Assembly (NCBI GenBank): GCA_003164295.1
Contig: PLTA01000060.1
Coordinates: 76,555-140,554, forward strand
Source of the DNA: Candidatus Bathyarchaeota archaeon
GTDB taxonomy: Archaea; Thermoproteota; Bathyarchaeia; Bathyarchaeales; Bathycorpusculaceae
Reading direction: 5' to 3'
DNA length: 64,000 nucleotides
The notes under the pieces are model-generated. The model worked only from the letters and a program-made list of their open reading frames with translations, had not been told where the DNA came from and ran no database searches. This document shows, piece by piece, positions 46,509 through 54,366 of the stretch (position 1 is the first letter of the stretch; every line of letters starts with the position of its first letter). The position numbers and the translations under genes were made by a program.

Positions 46509-47114
46509 GTGACTAAAAACGAACAACAGCGCAAAAAGAAAAGCAGGACGGTTCTAACATTAGCAGTCATAGCGCTGATAATCGTTTTGGCAATGTTAAC
46601 TTTTATCATTATTTACTTTCTTCAAAACCAAGTTTCGACTCCCACAGTAGCAAACGTTGAGCCAATTGAGCCACAGTACCTGACGTACAATGGAAATGCA
46701 AGCAGAATATTTATGGTCTCAGCAACGCCAACCTATGGCTCTTACCCAGGACCAACAGTTTCCCAAAGAGATGGCACACCTGGAATTCAAAAAGGGGCAC
46801 CCTGTTTCATAATAAACGTAACAGTCAGAAATGACTATTCAATAGAAAACCCACTGCCCGACCATGCCATCTTCAACTTTAGCAACCCAAAAGCTAGCGT
46901 TTTCCTAACAGTGCAAATCTTTAACAACCAAGGCCAAATTAGTGCAACAGATGTAACTCCACCTTACCCTTCAATTTCATATCCTGGCGCTTTAGTCTAT
47001 AATTTAGACAGCGAAAATAGCACCACAATAACAATCTACTTAGCTACAAATCATCAAGACATAGAACAATTCAAAATACTTCTCGAATATGTTGGATCTG
47101 TTCCACCACCGTAA
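46509..47114 (+). CDS. Membrane-anchored exported protein
   Basis: This 201-aa protein has a basic N-terminus (TKNEQQRKKKSRT), a single membrane helix (LAVIALIIVLAMLTFIIIYF) and an ectodomain with sequons and a likely beta-sandwich (PCFIINVTVRNDYSIENPLPDHAIFNFS). GTG 46509 after AGAGG (46497-46501) is preferred over the upstream frame start at 46371, which overlaps the propeller remnant. It is transcribed against its neighbours. Function unknown. Confidence 0.65.
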   Translation: MTKNEQQRKKKSRTVLTLAVIALIIVLAMLTFIIIYFLQNQVSTPTVANVEPIEPQYLTYNGNASRIFMVSATPTYGSYPGPTVSQRDGTPGIQKGAPCFIINVTVRNDYSIENPLPDHAIFNFSNPKASVFLTVQIFNNQGQISATDVTPPYPSISYPGALVYNLDSENSTTITIYLATNHQDIEQFKILLEYVGSVPPP

Positions 47115-47222
47115 AGACTCGTATTCAGCTTATTCCTTGTTTACTTGAAATAAAGAAATTATGATAATGGATACATAGTGTTATTTGCACACTTTTTAGT
47201 TGTTCAATACTTACGCGGATTT

Positions 47223-47675
47223 CTAAACATTGGTATTCCAACCAGTACAATAAAACATTGAATCTGTGTATGCTCCAATATCATAAGTCGTGTTTGTTTG
47301 AATGTAGACATCGGGGACTAGAAGGTTTGCGTAGACATTGTCGCCACTATGTAAGTTAAGCGGTTTTAGCAGTGCGGTGCCGTTCACGTAAACCATTATG
47401 TTAGTCGCGCTTTGAATAGTCGAGGATGACAGATTGCGGGCGAACAGGATTTTGTTTAGGGTTGTGGACTCGATTGCATCCATAGAGAGCGAGATATTGT
47501 AGAAGCTACTGCTTTTTGTTGTACTTTCGATTTGAATGCCACTGCCAAGTGGACCGTAGACACGAGGATCCCAGTTGTTTTGCGTGGTGAGTATCGCTGG
47601 CGAAGCAAGCACAAAACCAACCGACACTAACACGATAGATACTAAGATTATGATGCTAACGTATAGCCTCTTCAT
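47223..47675 (-). CDS. Secreted protein, unknown
   Basis: This 150-aa protein starts with a signal peptide (LYVSIIILVSIVLVSVGFVLASP) and continues as a beta-rich, Ser/Asn/Thr-rich exported domain with sequons (FYNISLSMDAIESTTLN; NIMVYVNGTALLKPLNLHSGDNVYANLLV). There is no C-terminal anchor, so it may be released or held by its N-terminal helix. It sits within the secreted-protein block of the provirus region. No family was recognised. Confidence 0.62.
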   Translation of the reverse strand: MKRLYVSIIILVSIVLVSVGFVLASPAILTTQNNWDPRVYGPLGSGIQIESTTKSSSFYNISLSMDAIESTTLNKILFARNLSSSTIQSATNIMVYVNGTALLKPLNLHSGDNVYANLLVPDVYIQTNTTYDIGAYTDSMFYCTGWNTNV

Positions 47676-47895
47676 TTTATGATGCTCTTTTGATATAATT
47701 CAAGATATTTGGCTGATATCAGTGTGTGTATTTCAAAAATTACAAACACAAGCTAATCGGCATTAGCTCTGGACTCTGTTCAATCACATTGATTATTTTC
47801 CGCTACTGATTAACCAACTTCCTTTGTTTTAGGGTGAAGTAGCGCGGCGCTAAGTTATAACTAAGAGTAACCTTGTGCCTGTTTGAGATACTATT

Positions 47896-48129
47896 GTGGC
47901 AAGTTGGAAAGGTTATTCTAAGCGTCAAAAGATACAATTTGGAATTTTGTTTATTATTTGGGTGCTCTTTGGACTGGTTGTAACTATATTACGTCTTAGC
48001 AACGTCTTCAATCAAATAGACTATATTTATGGAGATCTCGCGTGGAGTTTGTTAGCCGGCATATTTGCTATTGTCACTTGGTTTGTTCTCAAAAAAAACG
48101 CTAGTCAACAGAAAACTACCATGAAATAG
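47896..48129 (+). CDS. Small two-helix membrane protein
   Basis: This 77-aa protein has a basic N-terminus (SWKGYSKRQKIQ) followed by two hydrophobic helices (FGILFIIWVLFGLVVTILRL and LAWSLLAGIFAIVTWFVL) and a basic tail. It starts at a GTG at 47896 in the frame used here. It is the only rightward gene between two leftward secreted-protein genes. No family was recognised. It is unlikely to be a shadow, because the opposite strand here has no gene. Confidence 0.55.
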   Translation: MASWKGYSKRQKIQFGILFIIWVLFGLVVTILRLSNVFNQIDYIYGDLAWSLLAGIFAIVTWFVLKKNASQQKTTMK

Positions 48130-48255
48130 CTTATCGATATCATTTTGCTTTTTCCCTTCGCTAAGTTGTCCAGAAAAAAAATAAATAGTCTGCGTGAAGG
48201 TGAGGGAATATAAAAGCGCTAATTGCCGCAGCTATACACATGCTTGGGAAAAGGT

Positions 48256-49104
48256 CTATTTGCTCAGTTTAGGGGTTTTTCGATGCCTAACTATCACAGC
48301 AACAAAGAGCAATGAAAAGAAGAACAAAGGCAAAATTGCTAACGTTGGAAACTCTAGAACGGCTGCAGTGCTTGCACCTGTTAATGGAATTGCTACTGGT
48401 TGCACTAAGGGGTGGTTATCTTGTTCGCTTGCTGCGCTATAAGGCAGGTTCCATATCCCTGAATTGTCTATTTTCTTAGCGTTTGGATGTTCCGTTAAGT
48501 AGTTACCCCAGTAGTTTCTATCCAGCGTATTGTTTAAACTAAAATCTTCGGCAAAACCACCGATAATATTGCATTCTGTAATCTTATTGTAATCTGCCCC
48601 ATCGATCATTACAATGGCTTGTGTTGTATTTGAACCGATAATGGTGCAGTAAGTGATGTTAGTGTAGTAGCAGTTTCCTATTAGACTAATGGAAGCGTCT
48701 CCAGATAGGTAATTATCATAAATGGTGTAGTTGCCGCCACCGTTAGAAGTTATTGCACCATTGGTGATGTAGAAGTTTTCAATTGTTACGTTACTGATTG
48801 ATAAGTTTGGGTAATTATTCTTGATTATTGGGTAGTTATTTGGGTCATTTAAATCAATTCCTCCAGTCAACCTGTAGCCTGACCCGTTTAATACCGCATA
48901 GCTTTTTTGCACTTCGATATTGCCAGTAATGTTGTCTGTCAAAGTGTAAGTATTGCCGACTTGCTGGATGGCGTTTGTCCCTGTAACTGAGCCATCAGGA
49001 TTAATCACTATATTATTGACCGATTGTGACTTGATTAGAGGAACACTAACAGCCAATGATGATAAGAAAATAAGAGCGATTGCTAAGGCTAAACGCTTGT
49101 TCAA
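48256..49104 (-). CDS. Secreted beta-helix protein with LEFP anchor
   Basis: This exported protein of about 282 aa has a signal peptide (LALAIALIFLSSLAVSVPL) and PbH1-type right-handed beta-helix turns (NVTIENFYITNGAITSNGG; NYTIYDNYLSGDASISLIG). The C-terminal anchor is VLEFPTLAILPLFFFSLLFVAVIV followed by RHRKTPKLSK. TTG 49104 (NKRLALA) is preferred over GTG 49113 because it aligns with the ATG of the 365-aa gene (MNKRLAYL). GAGAGGTGG lies just upstream. It is a shorter relative of the 421-aa protein, and its leader resembles that of the 365-aa gene. Confidence 0.78.
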   Translation of the reverse strand: MNKRLALAIALIFLSSLAVSVPLIKSQSVNNIVINPDGSVTGTNAIQQVGNTYTLTDNITGNIEVQKSYAVLNGSGYRLTGGIDLNDPNNYPIIKNNYPNLSISNVTIENFYITNGAITSNGGGNYTIYDNYLSGDASISLIGNCYYTNITYCTIIGSNTTQAIVMIDGADYNKITECNIIGGFAEDFSLNNTLDRNYWGNYLTEHPNAKKIDNSGIWNLPYSAASEQDNHPLVQPVAIPLTGASTAAVLEFPTLAILPLFFFSLLFVAVIVRHRKTPKLSK

Positions 49105-49297
49105 ACCATCCACCTCTCGAATAAGTTGTTGGTCGGTAAGAAAGATAAAAGGGTATTCATCAACATAGGCGAACTAAGCGGTGTTCAGAAATTTGGACTA
49201 AGATTAGATAGACATTCTCCGCAGGTCTACAAAATAGCAATTAAAGGTTACTCTGGGGAAAAAAGGGCACAAGCGTTATAGCTTAACTGGGAAGTGC

Positions 49298-50914
49298 TTA
49301 GGTAGTTTGATTCCAATCGTAAATGTTCTGGTAAAGTCCGGCTAGTTGGTAGGCTGGGTTATCATAGATTATATCTAGTTTTGAACCGTATTTGGCGAGA
49401 GATGATTGTATAGCATTCCAAACCTGTGGCGAACTATTATCTGGCTGCCATATGCCCCATATCGTGTCGTTTTGGTTCCCCATCCCCCAACCGTAATCGC
49501 TAGGCAAAACTAACGCATCTTCCCCTGTCACATTGTTAGTGACTTCGGGGTTCTGCACAACATCAGTCCAGAACTTTTGAATTGAAGCGAATTGTTCATT
49601 TTGCAAAAGCCCCGTGTCGTTACCACTTGGTGAGTAGTTAAATACGACAGCGTATTCTGCGCCGTTTTCGTATGCTTGTCGCAGCTCATTGTATATCTGC
49701 GTGCCATTTTGTAGGGAAAGCGGTGACTGGTTCGCTGGTTCTATCATTACGCCCCAACTCTTATCTTGCATATCGGCTGCGCCCCTATCTAAAGCTAAAG
49801 TTTGAGCGTCAGTTTGCCCTCCAAATAACTCAGCAAACACAGTATTGTAGCCTCCAAGGTAGTCGAACCAGTAAAGTCCGTAATCTGAAGTGAAAAACCT
49901 GACATCTGATTGGTTGCCAATCGAAGTCAATATATCATGCTCAGTGTTCACATAGGCGTTTGCTGCTTGAGCATAGGTTTGAATTGGATTGGACTCCATG
50001 AGTTGCTGGTAAGGTTCAAATTGAGAAATGTTGCCTTCATCCGTTGTGTATGTGCCGTTTTCACACTGAACGGTATCATCCGGGAAATAGTTCAGCGGTC
50101 CAATTTCTGAGGTGCCATTGTAGAACGTGCAGTTAATTGTCCCGTTCGTATAATAAGTCATTTCTGTTGAAGTTTCTATAAAGTTTTCCTGAGTGGGGAT
50201 GAAACCATGGGTTGTTTCGTTCGACGAGGGAACGATAGAAGAGGGAACGATGGTAACAACTGGAATCGGCGTTGTAGTTGTACTGCTATTCGTTAATATT
50301 GTGGTGCTGGTTCGCAGATTGATTATTCCTGAAGGTTCAAAAGAGATGGTTTCGGAAGTGCTGTTGGATCCTTCTGAGAAATAATTTGATACCCAAATCG
50401 TTCCGTCTGCGCCCTTGGAGATGAAGTTCTCGTTGTTTGCCGTGACGTTGCCAACGCTGTTACTCGCATTAAACGCCATTTGGGAATCAAGCATGTTGCC
50501 TCCTGGTTCATCTTGGTAGTACAGCCCCAAAAAATGGCTGCCCCAACGGGCTTTAGCAAGGTTGAGCAAAGACACGCAAGTACTAGGCTCGCCGCTTTTA
50601 CCGTAATAAAATATGATATTTAATCCTGCGTTAACGGCGTAATCGCCGATCTGTTGTGTAGCGGTTATGTTTTGCATCAGTGGACCAGATTGCAATACAA
50701 ACAGGTTAGTGTAATCTTTGACTTTATCAATCAGTTGTTCCGCTTGGGTGATTGAGTCGCCGCAATAGGTGACACCGACATAAAACGGCTTCTTGCTTGC
50801 CACTTGACTGGAAGAATCGGGAGTAAGCTGATAACTTTGAATAACAGCAAATGCCGACACAACAATAACCACAATTACAATTAGTGACAAAACTATTGCT
50901 AACTGTTTTTTCAC
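49298..50914 (-). CDS. Secreted TIM-barrel-like protein
   Basis: This 538-aa protein has an N-terminal signal/anchor helix (LAIVLSLIVIVVIVVSAFAVIQ) and a large ectodomain. The segment FYVGVTYCGDSITQAEQLIDKVKDYTNLFVLQSG, followed by HFLGLYYQDEPGG with acidic residues, resembles a glycoside-hydrolase-like (beta/alpha)8 barrel. The middle is a Ser/Thr-rich linker (ILTNSSTTTTPIPVVTIVPSS). Later parts (GAEYAVVFNYSPSGND) complete the barrel. Catalytic acids cannot be fixed from sequence alone. It could act on surface glycans, but the activity is inferred. Confidence 0.72.
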   Translation of the reverse strand: MKKQLAIVLSLIVIVVIVVSAFAVIQSYQLTPDSSSQVASKKPFYVGVTYCGDSITQAEQLIDKVKDYTNLFVLQSGPLMQNITATQQIGDYAVNAGLNIIFYYGKSGEPSTCVSLLNLAKARWGSHFLGLYYQDEPGGNMLDSQMAFNASNSVGNVTANNENFISKGADGTIWVSNYFSEGSNSTSETISFEPSGIINLRTSTTILTNSSTTTTPIPVVTIVPSSIVPSSNETTHGFIPTQENFIETSTEMTYYTNGTINCTFYNGTSEIGPLNYFPDDTVQCENGTYTTDEGNISQFEPYQQLMESNPIQTYAQAANAYVNTEHDILTSIGNQSDVRFFTSDYGLYWFDYLGGYNTVFAELFGGQTDAQTLALDRGAADMQDKSWGVMIEPANQSPLSLQNGTQIYNELRQAYENGAEYAVVFNYSPSGNDTGLLQNEQFASIQKFWTDVVQNPEVTNNVTGEDALVLPSDYGWGMGNQNDTIWGIWQPDNSSPQVWNAIQSSLAKYGSKLDIIYDNPAYQLAGLYQNIYDWNQTT

Positions 50915-51135
50915 CTTACCCCTCCCGCTCTTTGCATAATTTACCTTTTACGTCTAGCTAATCCGTGGCAGTACTTAATACTACATGTTAGAACATGGCA
51001 AACCTAATCAGTTTATTGTTGTCTACCAAACTGGACTAAGTGTTCTAAGATTTATTTTTTCGGTCTACAAAAGAGGGATTAAATAGGATTATGGACATGG
51101 CATGAACAGGTAAAAACACAGAGGAGAGAGACCAA

Positions 51136-51981
51136 ATGGAAGATGATAAGCAGGTTGAACAGGATAGGCAAAAGGCAGAAGTGTTTGATGCTCTTGGGCA
51201 TCCTACACGCATACAAATTCTCAAGGTCTTAAACGAAGGTTCTCTTGGGTTTGCAGACCTAAAGAAGAAAACAGGATTTGAAAGTAGCGGACACCTGCAA
51301 CATCACCTAACCAAACTAAATGGCTTGATTAAAACCGATGAATATGGAAAGTACTGCTTATCAGATGAAGGCAAAGATGCCCTGCTAACAGTTCAAACAG
51401 TAGAGAAGGCGTCGCTAAAAAATAATGCACAGGAAAAAGTGTCTGGGACAAGTAGAAAAGCGTTTAGAAAATTGGGCTTAAAACCAATTGCTATTCTGCT
51501 TGTTGCTCTCTTGATTGTAAGTTCAGCAATATCCGTATATGAATACAATCAAGCAGTAGGTTCAAATAAAGAAAGTAGTTTTTTCAAAGGATTGAACCTA
51601 GAAGCATCTGCATATTATAACCAATTCGGAGCAGTAGTTCCAAGTACTGATACCAACTCTTCTTTTGCACCGCCCATCTCAATGTTCCAAGCACTAATAA
51701 TAGGATTACAAGCCGATGGTTGGAATGAGACATCACTTCAAGGCTTCACAATTTATGCTGGACTATCTAACTATACAGTTAATAACGTACATGAGTCCGC
51801 GTTATGGCCTTTGACCTATCCACCTGCAAATTACTCGGATATATACAGCAATGGGATAACTTATCGTGTTGTTTGGCAAATAGACATCCAAAAGATAGGT
51901 CCTGGAAGTATTCCACCCTGGGATGTGATATTTGTTGACGCTTCAACTGGACAAGTGGTTCCTACTCCTCCACTTTTTTAA
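51136..51981 (+). CDS. HTH regulator with membrane-anchored sensor domain
   Basis: This 281-aa protein has an ArsR-like winged helix (residues ~12-85: AEVFDALGHPTRIQILKVLNE, then FADLKKKTGFESSGHLQHHLTKLNGLI), one transmembrane helix (PIAILLVALLIVSSAISVY) and an extracytoplasmic C-terminal domain (NLEASAYYNQFGAVVPS onward). It could sense an external signal and control nearby genes directly. GAGGAGAGAG lies before the ATG, and a TATA-like TTAAATAGG lies near 51078. It is next to the block of secreted proteins, which it may regulate. Confidence 0.82.
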   Translation: MEDDKQVEQDRQKAEVFDALGHPTRIQILKVLNEGSLGFADLKKKTGFESSGHLQHHLTKLNGLIKTDEYGKYCLSDEGKDALLTVQTVEKASLKNNAQEKVSGTSRKAFRKLGLKPIAILLVALLIVSSAISVYEYNQAVGSNKESSFFKGLNLEASAYYNQFGAVVPSTDTNSSFAPPISMFQALIIGLQADGWNETSLQGFTIYAGLSNYTVNNVHESALWPLTYPPANYSDIYSNGITYRVVWQIDIQKIGPGSIPPWDVIFVDASTGQVVPTPPLF

Positions 51982-52177
51982 TTCATTTGTTTTTTAATTG
52001 GCAAAGGCTACAGTTTTCTATTTTTTAAGATGTTCAAGGGTTTTAATGCAGTGTGCAGCAAGGTAACTACAACCTTTTTAATAACTCTCCATTGATAGTG
52101 TATCTGCGAGTAAGTCCTATTCGAGGCAATGATGCCTGCACTATGGGATGGGCGTATTAGGATAGGGGTCGCAGCAC

Positions 52178-52360
52178 TTATTTTCTCCATAAGTACTTGA
52201 ATGTGCCAACTTTTTCCTCAATTATTTTTGTGTATTCATCGTTTTTATGTTCATATTTTTGGAAAATAGGCGCCCCCAAACCATAAATTAAATGCCGAAA
52301 AAAAGACTGGAAGAAGTTTATTTTTAATCTTGCTCTCTCTTCATCTTCTAAAACAGCCAT
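52178..52360 (-). CDS. Possible small protein after toxin gene
   Basis: This 60-codon leftward frame (AVLEDEERARLKINFFQSFFRHLIYG) lies downstream of the toxin-antitoxin pair. It has plausible amphipathic helices and a basic C-terminus, but no recognised family or clear ribosome-binding site. A second 60-codon frame (52008-52190) overlaps its stop and looks less likely. It is recorded with low confidence only. Confidence 0.3.
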   Translation of the reverse strand: MAVLEDEERARLKINFFQSFFRHLIYGLGAPIFQKYEHKNDEYTKIIEEKVGTFKYLWRK

Positions 52361-52417
52361 TTGACTAATTGATTGTTTTTCTGTTTTGGGTGGCTTGTTT
52401 CATTTGCTTTGAGCATA

Positions 52418-52681
52418 TTACTCATAGGCTTTTTCTCGTTGCGAAATGGAATAAACCACGATTGTCTGATCAGCAGAAAACTCAAATCTTAATCTGTAAT
52501 CCCCCAATCTTATACGAAAATGCCGTTGATAACCTCGAAGCTTTTTAATATCAAGTCTAGCTGACAAACCTTCTTTCTCTAACGTATTTAGAACCTCAAT
52601 TATTCTTTTTTGGTCACGCTTAGGCACTTTCTTGAATTGCTTTTGCGCTTTGACTTCAACAAAAACCAGATGTTTGGTCAA
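52418..52681 (-). CDS. RelE/ParE-type toxin
   Basis: This 87-aa protein matches the RelE/ParE superfamily of ribosome- or gyrase-directed toxins. Typical parts are KAQKQFKKVPKRDQKRIIEVLNTLE, then LRGYQRHFRIRLGDYRLRFEFSADQTIVVYSISQREKAYE, with the conserved Lys/Arg-rich strands and the DYRLRF strand. The gene follows the antitoxin by three bases, in the classical antitoxin-first order. In a provirus such a pair stabilises the element or acts in defence. Confidence 0.88.
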   Translation of the reverse strand: MTKHLVFVEVKAQKQFKKVPKRDQKRIIEVLNTLEKEGLSARLDIKKLRGYQRHFRIRLGDYRLRFEFSADQTIVVYSISQREKAYE

Positions 52682-52684
52682 AAG

Positions 52685-52894
52685 TTAAATCTCTTTTGTC
52701 AAATCGCTCAAAGGCACTAAAGTCAGCTTTCCAGTTTTCTTCGCAGTCTTATATTCTTTTATTGCGGCAACATCCTCTTGCGTTGGCTCTTCGTAGCCGA
52801 TTAGTCTCTCTTCCACCAAGTCATTCAATCCATCGACTTTCTTGCTTAATTTCAGCAGCAAACTCCTAATTTCTTTCAGTTCAACCTCAGATGT
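52685..52894 (-). CDS. RelB-like antitoxin
   Basis: This 69-aa protein (from ATG 52894, TSEVELKEIRSLLLKLSKKVDGLND) has a helical N-terminus. The C-terminal part EEPTQEDVAAIKEYKTAKKTGKLTLVPLSDL would wrap the toxin. An in-frame ATG 11 codons earlier (52927) is possible but less likely. The stop is three bases from the toxin ATG. Antitoxins of this kind neutralise the toxin and repress their own operon, and this applies by analogy. Confidence 0.8.
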   Translation of the reverse strand, partial: TSEVELKEIRSLLLKLSKKVDGLNDLVEERLIGYEEPTQEDVAAIKEYKTAKKTGKLTLVPLSDLTKEI

Positions 52895-53295
52895 CATGTT
52901 TCGTCGAACTCCACTATGCGTCCACACGTATTAAATAATTATGCTAAACTAAAGTGGGTGTTCTAAAAATTGGCTGATCAGACTAAGTAAACTTTAGTTT
53001 GTGGAAGTATTCCAACAAGCTTAACCAATTTCGCCCTTTTCGGTAAATCCGCATTCAAAATACCTCTCAGCCAGCAAATAGCTTCCGCTAAAACAAAAAA
53101 TTTAGTTGACTAAAAATAGAAAAAAGAAAGAATAAAGAACTTGCTGAGAGTCCGGAAGTTCAACAACCATACATTATGGTAACTACTTCTATTTTATTCC
53201 TCTAATCTTATACGACAACATAGACCCAAACGTCCCGCTAGGCATAATAAGTGGTAAAAGCTCAGCAACGTAATAATAGAAAGGAGGATAATCCC
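52895..53295. other. Intergenic between TA pair and small acidic protein
   Basis: These 400 A+T-rich bases probably contain the toxin-antitoxin promoter and, further right, the promoter for the 78-aa protein. The stretch just before 53296 carries a strong GGAGG. No gene with coding character is seen, and the minus-strand frame at 53194-53439 is the antisense of the small gene. Confidence 0.4.
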
Positions 53296-53532
53296 ATATC
53301 CAAAGCAAAAAACAAGTATTTTATAATTGAATATGTCTCCGAAATTGTGAATGCAAATACCAAAGAAGAAGCGATCGCAATAGCTAAACAGAGGATCCAG
53401 GACCGAGACATCGAAGTTGATGATGAAAATACTTGTCAAGTTGAAGATAAAGACTTACTAAAAGAAATCGAGGAAGACGAAAGAAAAGCAGATGAAGAAG
53501 AAGCCAGAGCTTCCGCTAAGCCAAAAAAATAA
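53296..53532 (+). CDS. Small acidic protein, possible ATA start
   Basis: This is a 78-aa charged protein (SKAKNKYFIIEYVSEIVNANTKEEAIAIAKQRIQDRDIEV) with a beta-alpha start and a long acidic, coiled C-terminus (LLKEIEEDERKADEEEARASAKPKK). The open frame reaches back to GTG 53251. However, a perfect Shine-Dalgarno GGAGG at 53283-53287 sits 8 bases before an ATA codon at 53296, exactly where a start should be. Either ATA is used or an ATG was lost. A stem-loop (GAAGC...GCTTC near 53547) follows the stop. Function unknown. Confidence 0.6.
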   Translation: MSKAKNKYFIIEYVSEIVNANTKEEAIAIAKQRIQDRDIEVDDENTCQVEDKDLLKEIEEDERKADEEEARASAKPKK

Positions 53533-53815
53533 TAGGCTAAAAAAAAGAAGCGAATGCTTCTCAATTTAACGCAATTTTAGACTCCCTATCTGAATAAACA
53601 ACTTGTGGCTAAATTAAAGTAGGAAAAAATTTTTGTCTCGAAATTAGCTGCCTTTTCATTAGTCCTAAATAGCTGATCTTCAGTTCTGACTTGCATAAGC
53701 TCCGCTAGTAACAAATATATATGCAAAAAAATACTGAAAAGAAACTTCCGTTTTAGTTTCTTAAATCCATTAGATAATTGAATAAAAAAAGAAGAGAGAA
53801 AATTTAAGATTTAAC
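53533..53815. other. Intergenic, hairpin terminator-like
   Basis: After the small acidic gene, nested stems (GCTTC/GAAGC around AGCC/GGCT, then AGAAGC-GAAT-GCTTCT at 53546-53561) precede A+T-rich sequence. This probably ends rightward transcription before the leftward virion module. No gene is seen here. Confidence 0.45.
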
Positions 53816-54253
53816 TTAGTTTGCTGGGGACGCTGGAGGACCACTTGGCGTGGGTTGGGCTGTTAGGGTAGCTGCAGGAGGAGTCTTCAAACCAAAGTCA
53901 GTAGCAAGTTTATTCTTCAAAGTCTCATACTCAACTATTCCGTTGACAATGTTAGTTGTTGGAGATGCAGATGGAGAAATAGTGTCTTGTAATTTGTCGA
54001 TGCCTGCAGAGAAGCCAATACCGAAGAGTATAGCCTCGATCAAGATATAATAGTTCAAAGCTGAGCCTACGCTAAGAGAGTTAACGTAAGTCAAAACGGA
54101 AGCAACCCCGCCGCCTTGCAGTAGAGTAGCTAACCATTTGGACCAATCAAACTTTTCACCGTTAGTTTTACCATATTTTAGGTAACCCTCGTAGTTGTAA
54201 GCTAGAGTTCCAAGAACAGCAGCAAGAATGTAGATTACTAAATTTATATCCAT
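53816..54253 (-). CDS. Provirus small membrane protein, holin-like
   Basis: This 145-aa protein has three hydrophobic segments (LVIYILAAVLGTLAYNY; WLATLLQGGGVASVLTYV; YYILIEAILFGIGFSAGI) and a polar Pro/Ser/Thr-rich tail (LTAQPTPSGPPASPAN). The position at the end of the virion module and this topology suit a holin or another lysis-associated membrane protein, but there is no diagnostic motif. GGAGGTGA is present 10 bases before the start. The 51-nt pseudoknot element lies between this gene and its upstream neighbour. Confidence 0.6.
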   Translation of the reverse strand: MDINLVIYILAAVLGTLAYNYEGYLKYGKTNGEKFDWSKWLATLLQGGGVASVLTYVNSLSVGSALNYYILIEAILFGIGFSAGIDKLQDTISPSASPTTNIVNGIVEYETLKNKLATDFGLKTPPAATLTAQPTPSGPPASPAN

Positions 54254-54302
54254 ATTTTCACGTTCACCTCCGGTAACACAAGTTACAATGAAAACTCAAT
54301 TT

Positions 54303-54353
54303 GCCCGCTTCTCCAGGCCACAACACTTTTGCGGGCCAGTGCTTTCAACCTGG
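54303..54353 (-). ncRNA. 51-nt pseudoknot element, copy 1
   Basis: On the plus strand three helices form: GCCCGC (54303-54308) with GCGGGC (54331-54336); CCAGG (54313-54317) with CCTGG (54349-54353); and CACT (54324-54327) with AGTG (54338-54341). The first crosses the other two, giving an H-type pseudoknot. Read leftward, it is a two-part hairpin whose loop pairs with GCGGGC just after an AGAA linker. It follows the stop of the 54367-54780 gene and a T-rich run, and ends about 50 bases before the next gene. It aligns without gaps to 62394-62444. Confidence 0.7.
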
Positions 54354-54366
54354 CAAAACAAAAAAA

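Larger units (their letters stand above)
42644..48255 (-). repeat. Four copies of an 11-bp 3'-end motif
   Basis: The minus-strand 11-mer ACCTTTTCCCA occurs at 42644-42654, 43391-43401, 43704-43714 and 48245-48255. Each copy is at or just after the 3' end of a leftward gene for a small or secreted membrane protein. It falls in different frames or after the stop, so it is kept as nucleotide sequence, not as protein. Two copies extend to a ~32-nt match (42623-42654 and 43369-43401). Confidence 0.7.

Noticed and set aside
52008..52190. 60-codon minus-strand frame after the toxin region
   Set aside because: Overlaps another weak frame and shows no conserved features; a short local hairpin (GGCAATGATGCC) was checked as an RNA gene without success.
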